This document shows, one piece after another, positions 1-8,962 of a stretch of 64,000 nt of DNA. Position 1 is the first letter of the stretch. Each line of letters opens with the position of its first letter. The translations under genes were made by a program, and so were the position numbers. Source of the stretch: a virus; the IMG/VR virus record IMGVR_UViG_3300032116_000001, positions 124,001 to 188,000 of that record, one strand, 5' to 3'. The notes below the pieces were generated by a model. The model was not told the DNA's origin and ran no database searches. It was given only the letters and a program-made list of their open reading frames with translations.

Positions 1-2
1 CA

Positions 3-722
3 ATGTTTACAAGACACAAAGATGTGCTTTTGCAAATGCTAGAAAGTTTCTTTTTAAACAAAAACAACAAACCATCTGATGAAAAAGTAAAAGAAATGAT
101 CGAAAACCTTGATGCTCATACACGAATGGCCTCTTATGAGTGGGCTAGACATCAGTTAATGGGCGGTGATGGTGAACCGAAAGCATGGGCAGATTTAAGC
201 CCTGATGAACTCAAGGCCATTGCTGTGAAGGCCTGGGAATCTTTATACGCTGATGGTTTTAGACTTTTTAGAATTCAAGAAATTAATGAACGTGGCGAGC
301 CACATAGAAAAGGCCCTGTTATGCCATTGAGCAGATGGGTTAAGCCCGATGTCTTTTTGCCAATTATGGAAGAGGAAGTAAACAATATACAACGCATGCA
401 GGCCAACAAAGCGGCAGTTAAAAAGGGTTATAGCCCCATTGCACAACGAAGCCGACTTGACCCCAGTATTAATCTTCAGAATATTGGTCAAAAAAGGCGT
501 GAGATTTTGGACATTGCTAGAAATAATCAGGAAGTTCAGCAAAGCGATGTGCCTAAAACCTTTATCGAAGACAACTCTGTTGAGGATTCTAAAGATGCGT
601 TGCAGTCACATGCAAGTGTGCTAGATAGAATGCTTCTCAAAATTAGTTCCATGGAGCAATCTGGTGATTACAAAAATGCAGACATTGAAATGTCAAGGCT
701 AGAATCTATTTTAAGAGGATAA
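3..722 (+). CDS. Hypothetical helical protein, possibly 5'-partial
   Basis: The reading frame is open from the first bases of the window, so the ATG at 3 may be internal and the true start may lie upstream. The visible 239 residues are charged and mostly helical, with no domain I recognise. The C-terminus (about residues 200-239) has a pattern of short helices, ending in 'SGDYKNADIEMSRLESIL', that resembles helix pairs in other proteins of this window (22863-23516, 27406-27837, 41974-42324). It ends 5 bases before the DUF192 gene, so the two are probably co-transcribed. Its position upstream of the portal gene suggests a head-module or DNA-packaging role, but that rests on context only. Confidence 0.7.
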   Translation: MFTRHKDVLLQMLESFFLNKNNKPSDEKVKEMIENLDAHTRMASYEWARHQLMGGDGEPKAWADLSPDELKAIAVKAWESLYADGFRLFRIQEINERGEPHRKGPVMPLSRWVKPDVFLPIMEEEVNNIQRMQANKAAVKKGYSPIAQRSRLDPSINLQNIGQKRREILDIARNNQEVQQSDVPKTFIEDNSVEDSKDALQSHASVLDRMLLKISSMEQSGDYKNADIEMSRLESILRG

Positions 723-727
723 AAATC

Positions 728-1222
728 ATGACAGAGGGCACAAAATTTAGAATAAGATTTGTTGCTGACAATGATGAAAAAAGAACCAAGGGGCTCATGC
801 ATGCAGAGCCCCTTGAAGATGATGAAGTTGTTCTTTTTATATTCCCTCATCCAGATAGATATGGTTTTTGGAATAAGAATGTTTCTTTTGGATTAAGTCT
901 GGCATTTTGTGACGCCAATGGTAAAATTGTACATTTTTCAGACATGAAGCCTAATGACCCAACAAAAGTTGGACCAGAAAACGATAATGTAATGTTTGTG
1001 GTTGAGGCTAAAGAAGGGGCTTTTTCAAAGATCGGCGCGAAGAAAGGTGATCTAATCAATTACTCTAATAATTTACTCACTGTGCACAAGACATCATCAA
1101 GGCATGCTCAAAATAATGAAAAAAATAATTTTCAAAAAAATGGCATTAAAAAAACAGGTATAGACATTAACAAGTTGGAAGTTAATCTTTTAGCAGGGTC
1201 TCTTAAGGAGGACTATAAATAA
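728..1222 (+). CDS. DUF192 family protein
   Basis: A 164-residue protein. Residues about 5-110 match the DUF192 pattern: 'KGLMHAEPLEDDE', then an aromatic 'FWNKNVSFGLSLAFCD' strand block, then 'GKIVHFSDM' and a late 'VVEAKEGAFSKIGAKKGD' segment. In cellular DUF192 proteins the domain is a small beta-barrel of unknown biochemical role, often secreted. No signal peptide is visible here, so a cytoplasmic or virion location is more likely. The last 50 residues are a polar extension outside the domain. It follows the upstream gene by 5 bases and its stop is next to the downstream start, consistent with one transcript. Domain assignment is fairly sure; function is unknown. Confidence 0.75.
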   Translation: MTEGTKFRIRFVADNDEKRTKGLMHAEPLEDDEVVLFIFPHPDRYGFWNKNVSFGLSLAFCDANGKIVHFSDMKPNDPTKVGPENDNVMFVVEAKEGAFSKIGAKKGDLINYSNNLLTVHKTSSRHAQNNEKNNFQKNGIKKTGIDINKLEVNLLAGSLKEDYK

Positions 1223-1223
1223 T

Positions 1224-2213
1224 ATGGCAGATCGAATTTTCCCCACACAAATCCAAGGCGATGGCCTTGATTCGGAAAAAGTTTTCACTGGTATCAACTG
1301 GGACGATTTTGGTTCACGTCTTGCGCAAGTTCGCGAAGCCGAAGGTACCGAAATGTCTCCTGAAGTGAGAGAATATCTTGATTCACTCAAAAACGATGAA
1401 TCTGATTTTGCTTACGAAGATGATGTAACAGCTGAAAACGAAAGCTCCAATGTCACGACCGCAAAGCGTGAACTTCCCGAAGCACTGGTAGAGCACCAAT
1501 TTAAGTCCAAGGACGAAGACGAAAATGACGAGCAAGAAGAGTCTAAAATTGTAAGAGGCAAAGAGGCTTCTGCTCAAAACAGAAGAGTAGTCTTCTCTAG
1601 CGCCAAGCAGCTGACTGCCGAGGCTATTGAAGAGGCTAAGGCCAAGGGTGATCAGGGGCTGGTTAATGCAATTTTGGCTGCCAGAAATGATCGAAGAACC
1701 GCTCTTGCGGCCAAGATCGCGGAAGCCGCCAAAGAGCAGGTAGACAAGAATGTTCGCATTGCTGAGCGAAATGCTTATCGTATGTCGATTGTGAATTCTG
1801 TTGAAGAAACCTCTAAAAAAATTACAGAAGCTGCGGCAAGTAACAACACCAAGGTTGCCTCTGACAATGATGGTTTTGTGAAAATTTCTGACCTCAAGGG
1901 GCAAGAAAGACAGGCATTTATTAAGAAGTGCGCCAGCCAGGGCTTCCCCGAGGAATATGTTTCTGCAATGCTTGGTGAAACACTGCAGGCAAATGCTGAT
2001 TTTTCTGCCGAGGCCGACAACATTAGACAAGTTATGTCAGCTGATCTTGACAAAAATATCAAGAAATCTGCCGTAGAGGGAATGGTCAAGGTTTCCTCAC
2101 TTGACAAGGCTGAATATGATCGACTCAAGAGATATTGGAAAGAAGAGCTTGGCTATGGTGATGAAGAATGGATTGATGATCTTTTCTCATCAAAATATGA
2201 TAGCAAAAAGTAA
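1224..2213 (+). CDS. Hypothetical Ala/Glu/Lys-rich helical protein
   Basis: The start is well supported: an AAGGAGGA Shine-Dalgarno sequence lies at about 1205-1212 with the ATG at 1224. The 329 residues are acidic in the first third (a DEDENDEQEES run near residue 100) and then strongly helical, with Ala/Glu/Lys patterns suggesting coiled coils at about residues 130-210. I recognise no domain. Composition and position before the portal gene would suit a head-interior or scaffolding-like protein, but this is inference. It is followed by an intergenic perfect hairpin. Confidence 0.75.
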   Translation: MADRIFPTQIQGDGLDSEKVFTGINWDDFGSRLAQVREAEGTEMSPEVREYLDSLKNDESDFAYEDDVTAENESSNVTTAKRELPEALVEHQFKSKDEDENDEQEESKIVRGKEASAQNRRVVFSSAKQLTAEAIEEAKAKGDQGLVNAILAARNDRRTALAAKIAEAAKEQVDKNVRIAERNAYRMSIVNSVEETSKKITEAAASNNTKVASDNDGFVKISDLKGQERQAFIKKCASQGFPEEYVSAMLGETLQANADFSAEADNIRQVMSADLDKNIKKSAVEGMVKVSSLDKAEYDRLKRYWKEELGYGDEEWIDDLFSSKYDSKK

Positions 2214-2226
2214 CCGCCAATAAATA

Positions 2227-2264
2227 TTTTCTTCCCTCTTTATTATAAGAAAGAGGGAAGAAAA
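2227..2264 (+). terminator. Perfect 14-bp hairpin between genes
   Basis: The arms at 2227-2240 and 2251-2264 are exact reverse complements (TTTTCTTCCCTCTT and its complement) around a 10-base loop. The right arm ends in AAAA rather than a T-run, so on the plus strand it is not a textbook intrinsic terminator. It may act as an attenuator or RNA-processing or stability element in front of the gene at 2278. Confidence 0.5.
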
Positions 2265-2277
2265 GGTAAAAAACAAC

Positions 2278-2496
2278 ATGAGTGAAATTCGACGATTAAG
2301 TGAAGACAGCGCTGAACATTATATTTCTTTCTTAGAAAATAATGGTTTGGGTAACATAGGCAATAAAGCAAAAATGATTTTGCCAACTGATACAAAACAG
2401 TCGAACGTGGCAGGAGATGGCGTAGGCCTTCCTGTAATTCATAGCAATTTTATTTCGCTTACTAATCTTGTTAAGAAAACAGATGAAAGTGAGTAA
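2278..2496 (+). CDS. Small hypothetical protein (72 aa)
   Basis: A 72-residue protein beginning 'MSEIRRLSEDSAEHY' and ending in a polar tail. No domain is recognised. It sits after the 2227-2264 hairpin in the same direction as its neighbours. Upstream is a purine-rich 'AAGGTAAAAAAC' stretch that recurs almost unchanged before the next gene at 2522, which suggests a shared ribosome-binding context. Codon use is like its neighbours and I take it as a real small gene. Confidence 0.6.
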   Translation: MSEIRRLSEDSAEHYISFLENNGLGNIGNKAKMILPTDTKQSNVAGDGVGLPVIHSNFISLTNLVKKTDESE

Positions 2497-2521
2497 ATAT
2501 CAATCATTAAGGTAAAAAAAC

Positions 2522-3382
2522 ATGAGCAAATTTCTTCGTAAAGTTTCTGATACAGAAAAGCTGCCTTCATCTGTGCAGCAGGCGTTTATTGGTGCGTCCT
2601 CAAATCAGGACGACCCATATGCACATTTGCGCATGGCCTCAAGAGACAATCAACTTAGTATAGCTAAGCAGTCTATGGGATATGATGAAGATGATGCTGA
2701 CATCGATGACCGATCCTGGGAGAGAGTTCAGGGCGCAAGCATTTACGAAGATAGACGCGCATCTAATATGACAGAAAGAATGAATAATCTTTCAATAGAA
2801 GATTTTTCTCCGCACGCCGTAAGGCGCTCGGATTATGGTATAGATGCAGGCGAGTCTTACAGAGAGACAACAAGCTCTCTTCAGGCATATACCCCTGAAG
2901 ATTATATGGCAGCTATGCTTAGGGGGGCTAGCATTTGGGACCCTGATATGGAAGTTATTGCTGATGCATTCCATAACAGTCAAGAAACTCAATCAGAACA
3001 GGTTATAGCCGAAGCTAAAATTCGCAGGGAAGCAAGACAAAACAGGCATCAGCAATGGGAAGAAGAAACCTCAAGTCATTTAGATTCTATTCGCCCATCA
3101 CGTGTTCTGTCGGCTCGCGCCGCACCTATATTACGAACAGCTGCTGAGAACGAAGCTGCAGGAAACTTTGGAATGATTGATTTTGATTCATTAGACAATC
3201 ATGAAGCACAACGGCTTGCCATGCAGGAAGAAAAACGTAATAGTCGGCTTGCCTTAAAACGCAATGGGATCAAGGATCGCGACGAAAGACATAATGACTG
3301 GCAAGAGCATGTTCAGACTCATGCAAGCACTATTCAAGATATTTATAATTATCAAAAGTACAACTTAAGCAGTGAGGATTAA
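2522..3382 (+). CDS. Hypothetical polar helical protein
   Basis: A 286-residue protein, rich in Asp, Glu, Arg and Ser and low in hydrophobic residues, so it is likely extended or helical rather than a globular enzyme. No domain is recognised. The AAGGTAAAAAAAC sequence immediately before the ATG is the same ribosome-binding context seen at 2278. The gene ends 5 bases before the next start. Probably a virion or assembly component by context; function unknown. Confidence 0.7.
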   Translation: MSKFLRKVSDTEKLPSSVQQAFIGASSNQDDPYAHLRMASRDNQLSIAKQSMGYDEDDADIDDRSWERVQGASIYEDRRASNMTERMNNLSIEDFSPHAVRRSDYGIDAGESYRETTSSLQAYTPEDYMAAMLRGASIWDPDMEVIADAFHNSQETQSEQVIAEAKIRREARQNRHQQWEEETSSHLDSIRPSRVLSARAAPILRTAAENEAAGNFGMIDFDSLDNHEAQRLAMQEEKRNSRLALKRNGIKDRDERHNDWQEHVQTHASTIQDIYNYQKYNLSSED

Positions 3383-3387
3383 TTTTT

Positions 3388-4374
3388 ATGAAAGGGCTTC
3401 GAACCGCGCAAGAGTTTGGTGGTGGGTTGGCCTCTAATCCCGCAAACGGAATAGCTAATATCCCACTCAATTCAACAGAGGATTCATCTGGTGTTAAGCC
3501 AGATGAATTACTTTCTATTTTGTCAAAGTTTATAAATTCTGATAGCGCAAGTGCTGTTCAATTTAAAGCAAAATTTGAAGATATTTTGCTTCGGTTAACT
3601 AGGCCAGATATGATAGATGCAATCCAAAAAATCATAAAAGCTATTGATATGGCTCAAGACCCTAAAAAAAGAACAAAAGACCCAAATACAGGCAAGTTTG
3701 ACCCAACAGCACAGGAACTTGCGCAAAAACTTTCCGACAAGGTGAAAATGATGGAAAAATCAAGCAGTAATCAAAATTCAAATGTTCTCAAATTTAATTT
3801 ACGAGAAGCCCAAGCCAAAAAGCCAAAGAAAAAAACAAGAGGCAACCCATTTAGGGTTTTAATGGGTAAAGTTGGCAAATTGCTTGACCATGGACTTGAA
3901 AAAAGTGAAATCAGAAGATATCTTGTTAAGCTGGGTATGTGGAATGAAGAAACAATTGAAAGAGCTATTGACATTGTTAGAGATTACAATAAAAAGAAAA
4001 GACGCGACGATGCCGATGGAAACAAAAAGGAATCTCAAATGTCTTCTGAATTAATGAGATTAGCAGAATCTAAGTTGGCATCAATGACTGATGAAGAATT
4101 TGATAATTTTTTAAATTCCAGAATTGCAGCCAAGGTTTTAGATAATTCAATCTATGATATTCCTGCTGATTTTTCAAAAAGATCAACAACGGAGTTAATG
4201 GCAAGGGCAACGTGGTTAATGTCGCTAATGAATTATAGTAAAGACATGCCACAAGGAGACGGCAAAAAACCTGCTGACACCAAGGGGGCGTCGGCAGAGC
4301 TGAAGTCAATTAAAAAGGCTCTGGAAGATCGTGGTTTTAATGCAGATGACTTGTCTGAAATGGGAATTAAGTAA
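3388..4374 (+). CDS. Hypothetical helical protein with basic central segment
   Basis: A 328-residue protein. Residues about 30-100 form a helical domain ('KFEDILLRLTRPDMIDAIQ'). A lysine-rich linker at about 133-150 leads to a compact helical segment ('NPFRVLMGKVGKLLDHG', then 'IRRYLVKLGMWNEETIERA') that looks conserved-domain-like but that I cannot name. The C-terminal 100 residues are again helical. The basic centre would suit nucleic-acid binding or a scaffold-partner contact, but this is inference. It lies 5 bases downstream of the preceding gene, in the head-module operon. Confidence 0.7.
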   Translation: MKGLRTAQEFGGGLASNPANGIANIPLNSTEDSSGVKPDELLSILSKFINSDSASAVQFKAKFEDILLRLTRPDMIDAIQKIIKAIDMAQDPKKRTKDPNTGKFDPTAQELAQKLSDKVKMMEKSSSNQNSNVLKFNLREAQAKKPKKKTRGNPFRVLMGKVGKLLDHGLEKSEIRRYLVKLGMWNEETIERAIDIVRDYNKKKRRDDADGNKKESQMSSELMRLAESKLASMTDEEFDNFLNSRIAAKVLDNSIYDIPADFSKRSTTELMARATWLMSLMNYSKDMPQGDGKKPADTKGASAELKSIKKALEDRGFNADDLSEMGIK

Positions 4375-4397
4375 TTCGATTAAAGCGAATTGATTGG

Positions 4398-5957
4398 GTG
4401 AAAAAAATGTGTGAACATGTAAAAGAAGAAGAAACAAAATTTGAAGGCAAGCATGATCTTCAGATGGGTGGTGGGGGCTTGATTGAAATGATATTAAGCA
4501 CCATGGAGCAAATTAGCGAAGCTGTTAAATCAGCAGTTAAGGAAAATTCACACAATAAAGAATCTCCCATGGACTTAATCGAAGATTCAGACCTTGATGA
4601 TTCTGATCCCGTTGTTCAAGAGTTCTTTAATGACGGCGGGTGTAAAGGTGTATTAAAAATTATAAGATTAAACAAGCCCGAAGTTGCTCTTGAAAAGCTG
4701 TCTGAAATTTCAGTCAAGTTGCAAAAAGTTCGAATGGCAAATCGCCGTTTAATTTTAAGACAAATTTTTGCAGCAGCACAAATTGCGCGGGGAATTGATA
4801 ACGAAGCTGTAAATCTGGAGAGAGTCGCTCACAAAATGACTTCTCATAGCAAGGGATTTTATCAAGCAGAGTCTATTATGGCTATTGACAGCCTTGTTGC
4901 TGATACTTACAATCAGAGCGAGAAGCGCGTATTGGCTTCGGCCAGGGATTTAATTCTTTCTGGTGAATTCGAGAAAGGCGCACTGAAGCTAAAAGAAATT
5001 TATGCCTCAGCATTACCGCAATCACAAAATATCAGAACGGCTTACACAACGCTAAGAACCCAAGGTGGAGAGCCCTATTTGTTATGTCCAAAAGGCATTC
5101 ACGTAATGGGACATGCGGTGCCTATGGAAGTGAGCAAATGTAGAGAAAATTGCATTGATAGCAAGGTTGATGAAAGCGGGGCAGTATCATGCCAATATCA
5201 ATCTTGGCTCAAGCATGCTGATACTCACGAAAAAGCCATGGCAAGACTTGAAGTACATCGTCACCCAGATAATGCAGAAAACGCATTGGCGTATGATGAA
5301 GGTTCAAGAGGGCTACCATATAAGCTTAGTGATCTGCCTGTAGAGAAAAGATTTGAAGACAGCAATCAGGGATCAAATAAAGTGCGTGACAAAAAAGTAA
5401 GCGACGAAAGTATTGAGGCCAGACTGGAAAAAGCAAAATCTGGGCAGCCAGGACAGCGCCCAGGGCATTCTTCATCTATTTCAGATATGAACATAAAGGC
5501 ATCAAGTTTTAATAATAAAAGACATGCAATTGCTCAGAATGTGGGCATTAAATCAATGGAACAACAGCTGCGATCAGAATCCTCTGCAGAGCCTGCAAAT
5601 ATTACAATTGAAAAGCAGCTAGAAACAACAAATGGGTATAATGGCCACAGGGGCGAAATGGAACAAAGTTATGCCCACCAACTGGCCAATCAAGAATCCA
5701 ATTCAGAATCAATAACTGAACAGCTTTTGGACCAAGAAGAAATTGGTGGGGTGCGGGTCACAGAAAGACTTGCGTCAGATGTCGCAGAAATCAATCCAGA
5801 GTCTAAAGATACTTTAGGTAGCCAAATTTCTGAAGATCACACAAATGAACAATTGGATGATTTCACAATTGAAGAACTTCTTGCTGATGAAAGACGTGGG
5901 TTGTCGGAAGACGAAATCGATATGCTTTTAGAGCAATTGCTTGAAGAAACAAGATAG
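4398..5957 (+). CDS. Head-module protein with Cys cluster and repeated short motifs
   Basis: A 519-residue protein. The start is either GTG at 4398 or ATG at 4407 (MCEHVKEEE); neither has a strong Shine-Dalgarno site. Residues about 70-210 are helical. Around 225-265 there is a Cys/His-containing stretch ('LLCPKGIHVMGHAVPMEV', then three more Cys), possibly a metal site. The C-terminal third is polar and carries a degenerate repeat of the form [S/T]-[I/L/M]-E-x-x-L at least five times (ESIEARLEKAK, SMEQQLRSE, TIEKQLETT, SITEQLLDQ, TIEELLADE). Related motifs occur in the next gene and in the protease polyprotein. The role is unknown; an assembly or scaffold-partner role is inferred from the motif sharing. 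Confidence 0.7.
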   Translation: MKKMCEHVKEEETKFEGKHDLQMGGGGLIEMILSTMEQISEAVKSAVKENSHNKESPMDLIEDSDLDDSDPVVQEFFNDGGCKGVLKIIRLNKPEVALEKLSEISVKLQKVRMANRRLILRQIFAAAQIARGIDNEAVNLERVAHKMTSHSKGFYQAESIMAIDSLVADTYNQSEKRVLASARDLILSGEFEKGALKLKEIYASALPQSQNIRTAYTTLRTQGGEPYLLCPKGIHVMGHAVPMEVSKCRENCIDSKVDESGAVSCQYQSWLKHADTHEKAMARLEVHRHPDNAENALAYDEGSRGLPYKLSDLPVEKRFEDSNQGSNKVRDKKVSDESIEARLEKAKSGQPGQRPGHSSSISDMNIKASSFNNKRHAIAQNVGIKSMEQQLRSESSAEPANITIEKQLETTNGYNGHRGEMEQSYAHQLANQESNSESITEQLLDQEEIGGVRVTERLASDVAEINPESKDTLGSQISEDHTNEQLDDFTIEELLADERRGLSEDEIDMLLEQLLEETR

Positions 5958-5976
5958 TGCAAAAGGTGTGTGCAAG

Positions 5977-6417
5977 GTGTGGTATCGACTTTCGCAAAAA
6001 ACTTTAGGTATTGGCGGCGGGGCATTAAAGTCCTCGCCGTCAAATGATTCTGTATTGCCAGCAGAACAACATGCCAAAATGTGGGATGTATTGGTTAATC
6101 AAACAGATCATATCGGAAACAGAAAGGGCGAGCCAAATGAAACCACTGGTGATCAAGGTGCCATAAACGAGGGGCAAGCAACTCAAGGCACAGAAATGAG
6201 AAGAGTTTCGCCTTATCATAGCAATCCTGAACACACAACTCTTGAAGAGCAACTTGAAACCGCAAGGCAACAAAACGTAAATAACGATCCGATAGCAATG
6301 ACGCAAAACAATTTCGGAACTGGAGAAATGCTAATAAGAGGAGTGCCCCAGTATAGTTCTGGCAAAGGGTGGGTAGGCTTTCAAGGAAATAACCCGTCTG
6401 CGATAACCCTGGTTTAA
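5977..6417 (+). CDS. Small head-module protein with N-terminal WYRLSQ motif
   Basis: I place the start at GTG 5977, giving 'VWYRLSQKTLG'. An AAAAGG ribosome-binding site sits about 10 bases upstream, and two other genes here start with nearly the same peptide (MWYRFSNR at 22293, MWYRFAQK at 59320). An upstream ATG at 5941 would overlap the previous gene and is less attractive. The 146 residues are polar and low-complexity, with a 'TTLEEQLETAR' motif near residue 86 that matches 'TLEEQLSECR' in the protease polyprotein. No enzymatic domain is seen. It lies directly upstream of the portal gene. Confidence 0.65.
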   Translation: MWYRLSQKTLGIGGGALKSSPSNDSVLPAEQHAKMWDVLVNQTDHIGNRKGEPNETTGDQGAINEGQATQGTEMRRVSPYHSNPEHTTLEEQLETARQQNVNNDPIAMTQNNFGTGEMLIRGVPQYSSGKGWVGFQGNNPSAITLV

Positions 6418-6438
6418 AGGTTTTTTTCTTTTATGCAG

Positions 6439-6502
6439 ACAATATCTTAAGGAAAGAGTCTTAAGATATTGTATAATTGTGCAATATGTCTTTAAAGACA
6501 TA
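6439..6502 (+). promoter_or_regulatory. Two adjacent palindromes upstream of the portal gene
   Basis: The first is a 13-bp perfect stem (6439-6451 with 6460-6472, ACAATATCTTAAG) around an 8-base loop. The second, 6485-6502, is an 18-bp perfect palindrome (TATGTCTTTAAAGACATA). They fill the gap between the preceding stop and the portal ribosome-binding site. The first could be a weak terminator or attenuator. The second is symmetric enough to be a protein operator. Confidence 0.5.
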
Positions 6503-6517
6503 AGTGAGGTTTTGCTT

Positions 6518-8941
6518 TTGGCCAATCAAGAATCAATAATGGAAGCCCCAACATTAGCCAGTGTTATGAGGGTTGCCGCGCAAACTGTGTCTGGCGAGAG
6601 AGTGATCGGTGCAACAACAAAAAGAGACACAGGCCAGCAACATGTTGCGTCAAGAATTACGTCTGGGATCGGAGCCAGCGTACACAAAGGCGTGCGGGAA
6701 GCGCAGGTTTCACCCAACAGCATTACTACGGCACCCAACTTTTATAGCCCGTTTTTAACACCAAGGGCTTATCAAGTTCCAAACGCACGCAAAGAAGTGT
6801 ATCTTTGGGCAAACTGGTGGCGAAATAATGAACCAAAAGTTGCCGCGGCTATAAATTTTTACAAACTTTTTCCTTTTTCTGGATGGAAACTTGAATGTTC
6901 AAGTTCATATGTCAAAGACTATTTTGAGAAATTAATCCAAAAGCTTAATTTCCAAAAATGGCTTCCAGAAATCAGTGGCGTATATCATCTTTTTGGAGAC
7001 TGCTTTGTACTTGCAACTCTTGAGTGCGAACACTGTGAGGGAAGCATGATTGATAAAAACACGGGAGAAGCCTGCAGCCATGATGGGGCAACATGGGCCA
7101 GCCTGACTATTTTAAACCCCGACAGTATTCAGATTAGGCCTGGTATATCTGGTCAGGAAAATTCATATTTTTATCAACCAACCGAAAGAGACATTCGATT
7201 AATCAATGAACGTCAATCACAACAATTCTATCATCAAATACCAGATAATGTAAAGAGACTTATCAAAAAGGGAGAGCCATTCCTTCTTAATTCCATATGC
7301 ATAGAGCACTTTAAATTTGGCTCTAGCCCTTGGGAAGATTACGGAACGCCAATGATTAGGTCGCTCTTTCCGACACTGGCTTATAAAGATAAATTAAGAA
7401 ATGCTCAATGGCTTATTGCTGAACGACATATTCTTCCCGTTAAAGTTGTAAAAGTTGGATCAGACAACAGGCCAGCAAGCCAATCTGATATTGATAGCGT
7501 GCAAGAAGAATTGGCCGCTGTTGCAAATGACCCCAATTTGACTTTAGTCACTCATAATGCATTCGATTTTGATTATGTGGGAGCATCAGGAAAAGTTCTG
7601 CAGCTTACAAATGAATTTGAGCTTATAGATCAAGAGATTCTTGATGGCGTAATGCTAAATAAGGCACTATTAAATGGTGAAGGCCCAACATATGGAAATG
7701 CCCAGGTTGGCCTCTTGGCAATGAAACAGCGCTTAGAAACATTCCGAAATGAAGTTGCAAGATGGATTGAAGAAAAATTATTTAAACCAGTCGCAGAATG
7801 GAACGGCTTTGTCATTGAGGGCGAAAGAGGACAAGATGAATTAGTTTATCCCAAAATTGTTTTTAGTGATTTAGAGCTTAAGGACAAAACTGGGATTTTG
7901 CAAATGTTTGTCACTGCTAATAGCAATGGTGTTATTTCAAATCAGTCATTAATTGAAGAATTTGGCCTTAATCCAGACCAAGAAATTGAAAGACTCCGTG
8001 AGGAGCAGGGCGCTAACTTTGTGCAAAACCCAGCAATAGGAAACACAGACCTTGGTAATGGTTTTGCAGGCGGCATGGGTGGAGGATTCGGCGGGATGGC
8101 CCCATCAATGCCTGCGCCAGGCGGAATGCCAGCGGCTCCTGGTATTGATGGTATGGGTGGAATGCCGCCTATTGGAGCAAGAGATTACCGAGAAAATTAT
8201 CGCCTGGCATCTGGTATAATGAACGACATTTATCGTGAAAAAATTGGCATTCATACTGCAGAAATTCAGACGAGAACAGCATCAAAAACAATTAAGTCTC
8301 AGGCTCATTACGAATTTTTAAGCACAATAAAACCTGTTTCTGGTCGGGGATTGGCTGGGGAACTTCCAGAGGAATATGATGGCTTTGGCAATGTCCTAGA
8401 GCCACAGTTGTTAGGAGGACCATTCTGTTTTCCTCTTAATTCATCGGCAATTCATGAGCTAAGAAACATAATCGCAGAAGCCTCTAATGATCCTGCAGGC
8501 AAAATTGCTTTAGCCTCGGCTGAAGAAGCAAAAAATAGAATAACCATTGGCAAGAAGGGTGGCAGAAATGAAGAGAAACAAGTTAATTTGTTCACAAGCA
8601 TTGAGAAGAAACTTTACTATCTTTTGACATCTTTAAACTTACCTTTTGCGATTTATGCTCAATATAGTATGGGGCAAACAAGTGATTACACCCTGGATGC
8701 CGCAATACCATCGTTGAGGCTAGGCTTTGAGGCAGATGGTGAAATTTGGCACAATAGTCCAGATAAAATTGCAAGAGATAAAAGAAGAGATATGGAGCTA
8801 GCAGCAAATGGCTGGACAATTCTTCGCTTTACAGACAAAGAGTTAAATGATCGCCAAAACGAAGTTGCCCAGGTAATTTTACAAGCTATCCGAAAAGTTG
8901 CAGCACCAGGTCAAGATAATCAAGGGAATATCATTCTCTAG
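6518..8941 (+). CDS. Portal protein fused to a DUF559/Vsr-like endonuclease domain
   Basis: The portal protein forms the dodecameric DNA channel at the capsid vertex. Residues about 60-500 read as a phage portal: 'VYLWANWWRNNEPKVAAA' near the start, a long stem region, and 'LNGEGPTYGNAQVGL' in the wing/crown part. A Gly/Met/Pro-rich linker (about 510-555) follows. The last ~115 residues (about 690-805) form a restriction-like nuclease domain: 'LDAAIPSLRLGFEADGEIWH' then 'WTILRFTDKEL', with candidate catalytic residues D727, E738, D740 and H745 all present. I choose the TTG at 6518 because AAGTGAGGT lies 7 bases upstream; GTG 6479 falls within the palindrome region, and ATG 6539 has no ribosome-binding site. 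The nuclease fold is well supported; its role in the particle is unknown. Confidence 0.85.
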   Translation: MANQESIMEAPTLASVMRVAAQTVSGERVIGATTKRDTGQQHVASRITSGIGASVHKGVREAQVSPNSITTAPNFYSPFLTPRAYQVPNARKEVYLWANWWRNNEPKVAAAINFYKLFPFSGWKLECSSSYVKDYFEKLIQKLNFQKWLPEISGVYHLFGDCFVLATLECEHCEGSMIDKNTGEACSHDGATWASLTILNPDSIQIRPGISGQENSYFYQPTERDIRLINERQSQQFYHQIPDNVKRLIKKGEPFLLNSICIEHFKFGSSPWEDYGTPMIRSLFPTLAYKDKLRNAQWLIAERHILPVKVVKVGSDNRPASQSDIDSVQEELAAVANDPNLTLVTHNAFDFDYVGASGKVLQLTNEFELIDQEILDGVMLNKALLNGEGPTYGNAQVGLLAMKQRLETFRNEVARWIEEKLFKPVAEWNGFVIEGERGQDELVYPKIVFSDLELKDKTGILQMFVTANSNGVISNQSLIEEFGLNPDQEIERLREEQGANFVQNPAIGNTDLGNGFAGGMGGGFGGMAPSMPAPGGMPAAPGIDGMGGMPPIGARDYRENYRLASGIMNDIYREKIGIHTAEIQTRTASKTIKSQAHYEFLSTIKPVSGRGLAGELPEEYDGFGNVLEPQLLGGPFCFPLNSSAIHELRNIIAEASNDPAGKIALASAEEAKNRITIGKKGGRNEEKQVNLFTSIEKKLYYLLTSLNLPFAIYAQYSMGQTSDYTLDAAIPSLRLGFEADGEIWHNSPDKIARDKRRDMELAANGWTILRFTDKELNDRQNEVAQVILQAIRKVAAPGQDNQGNIIL

Positions 8942-8962
8942 TGTTGAGTAATTTTTAGCATA

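Noticed and set aside
1214-1221. T4-like late promoter TATAAATA
   Set aside because: It overlaps the ribosome-binding site and stop codon of adjacent genes, and no similar box recurs upstream of other late genes, so it is most likely chance.
1383-2030. Antisense 215-residue reading frame over the 1224-2213 gene
   Set aside because: No ribosome-binding site and it mirrors the codon structure of the sense gene.
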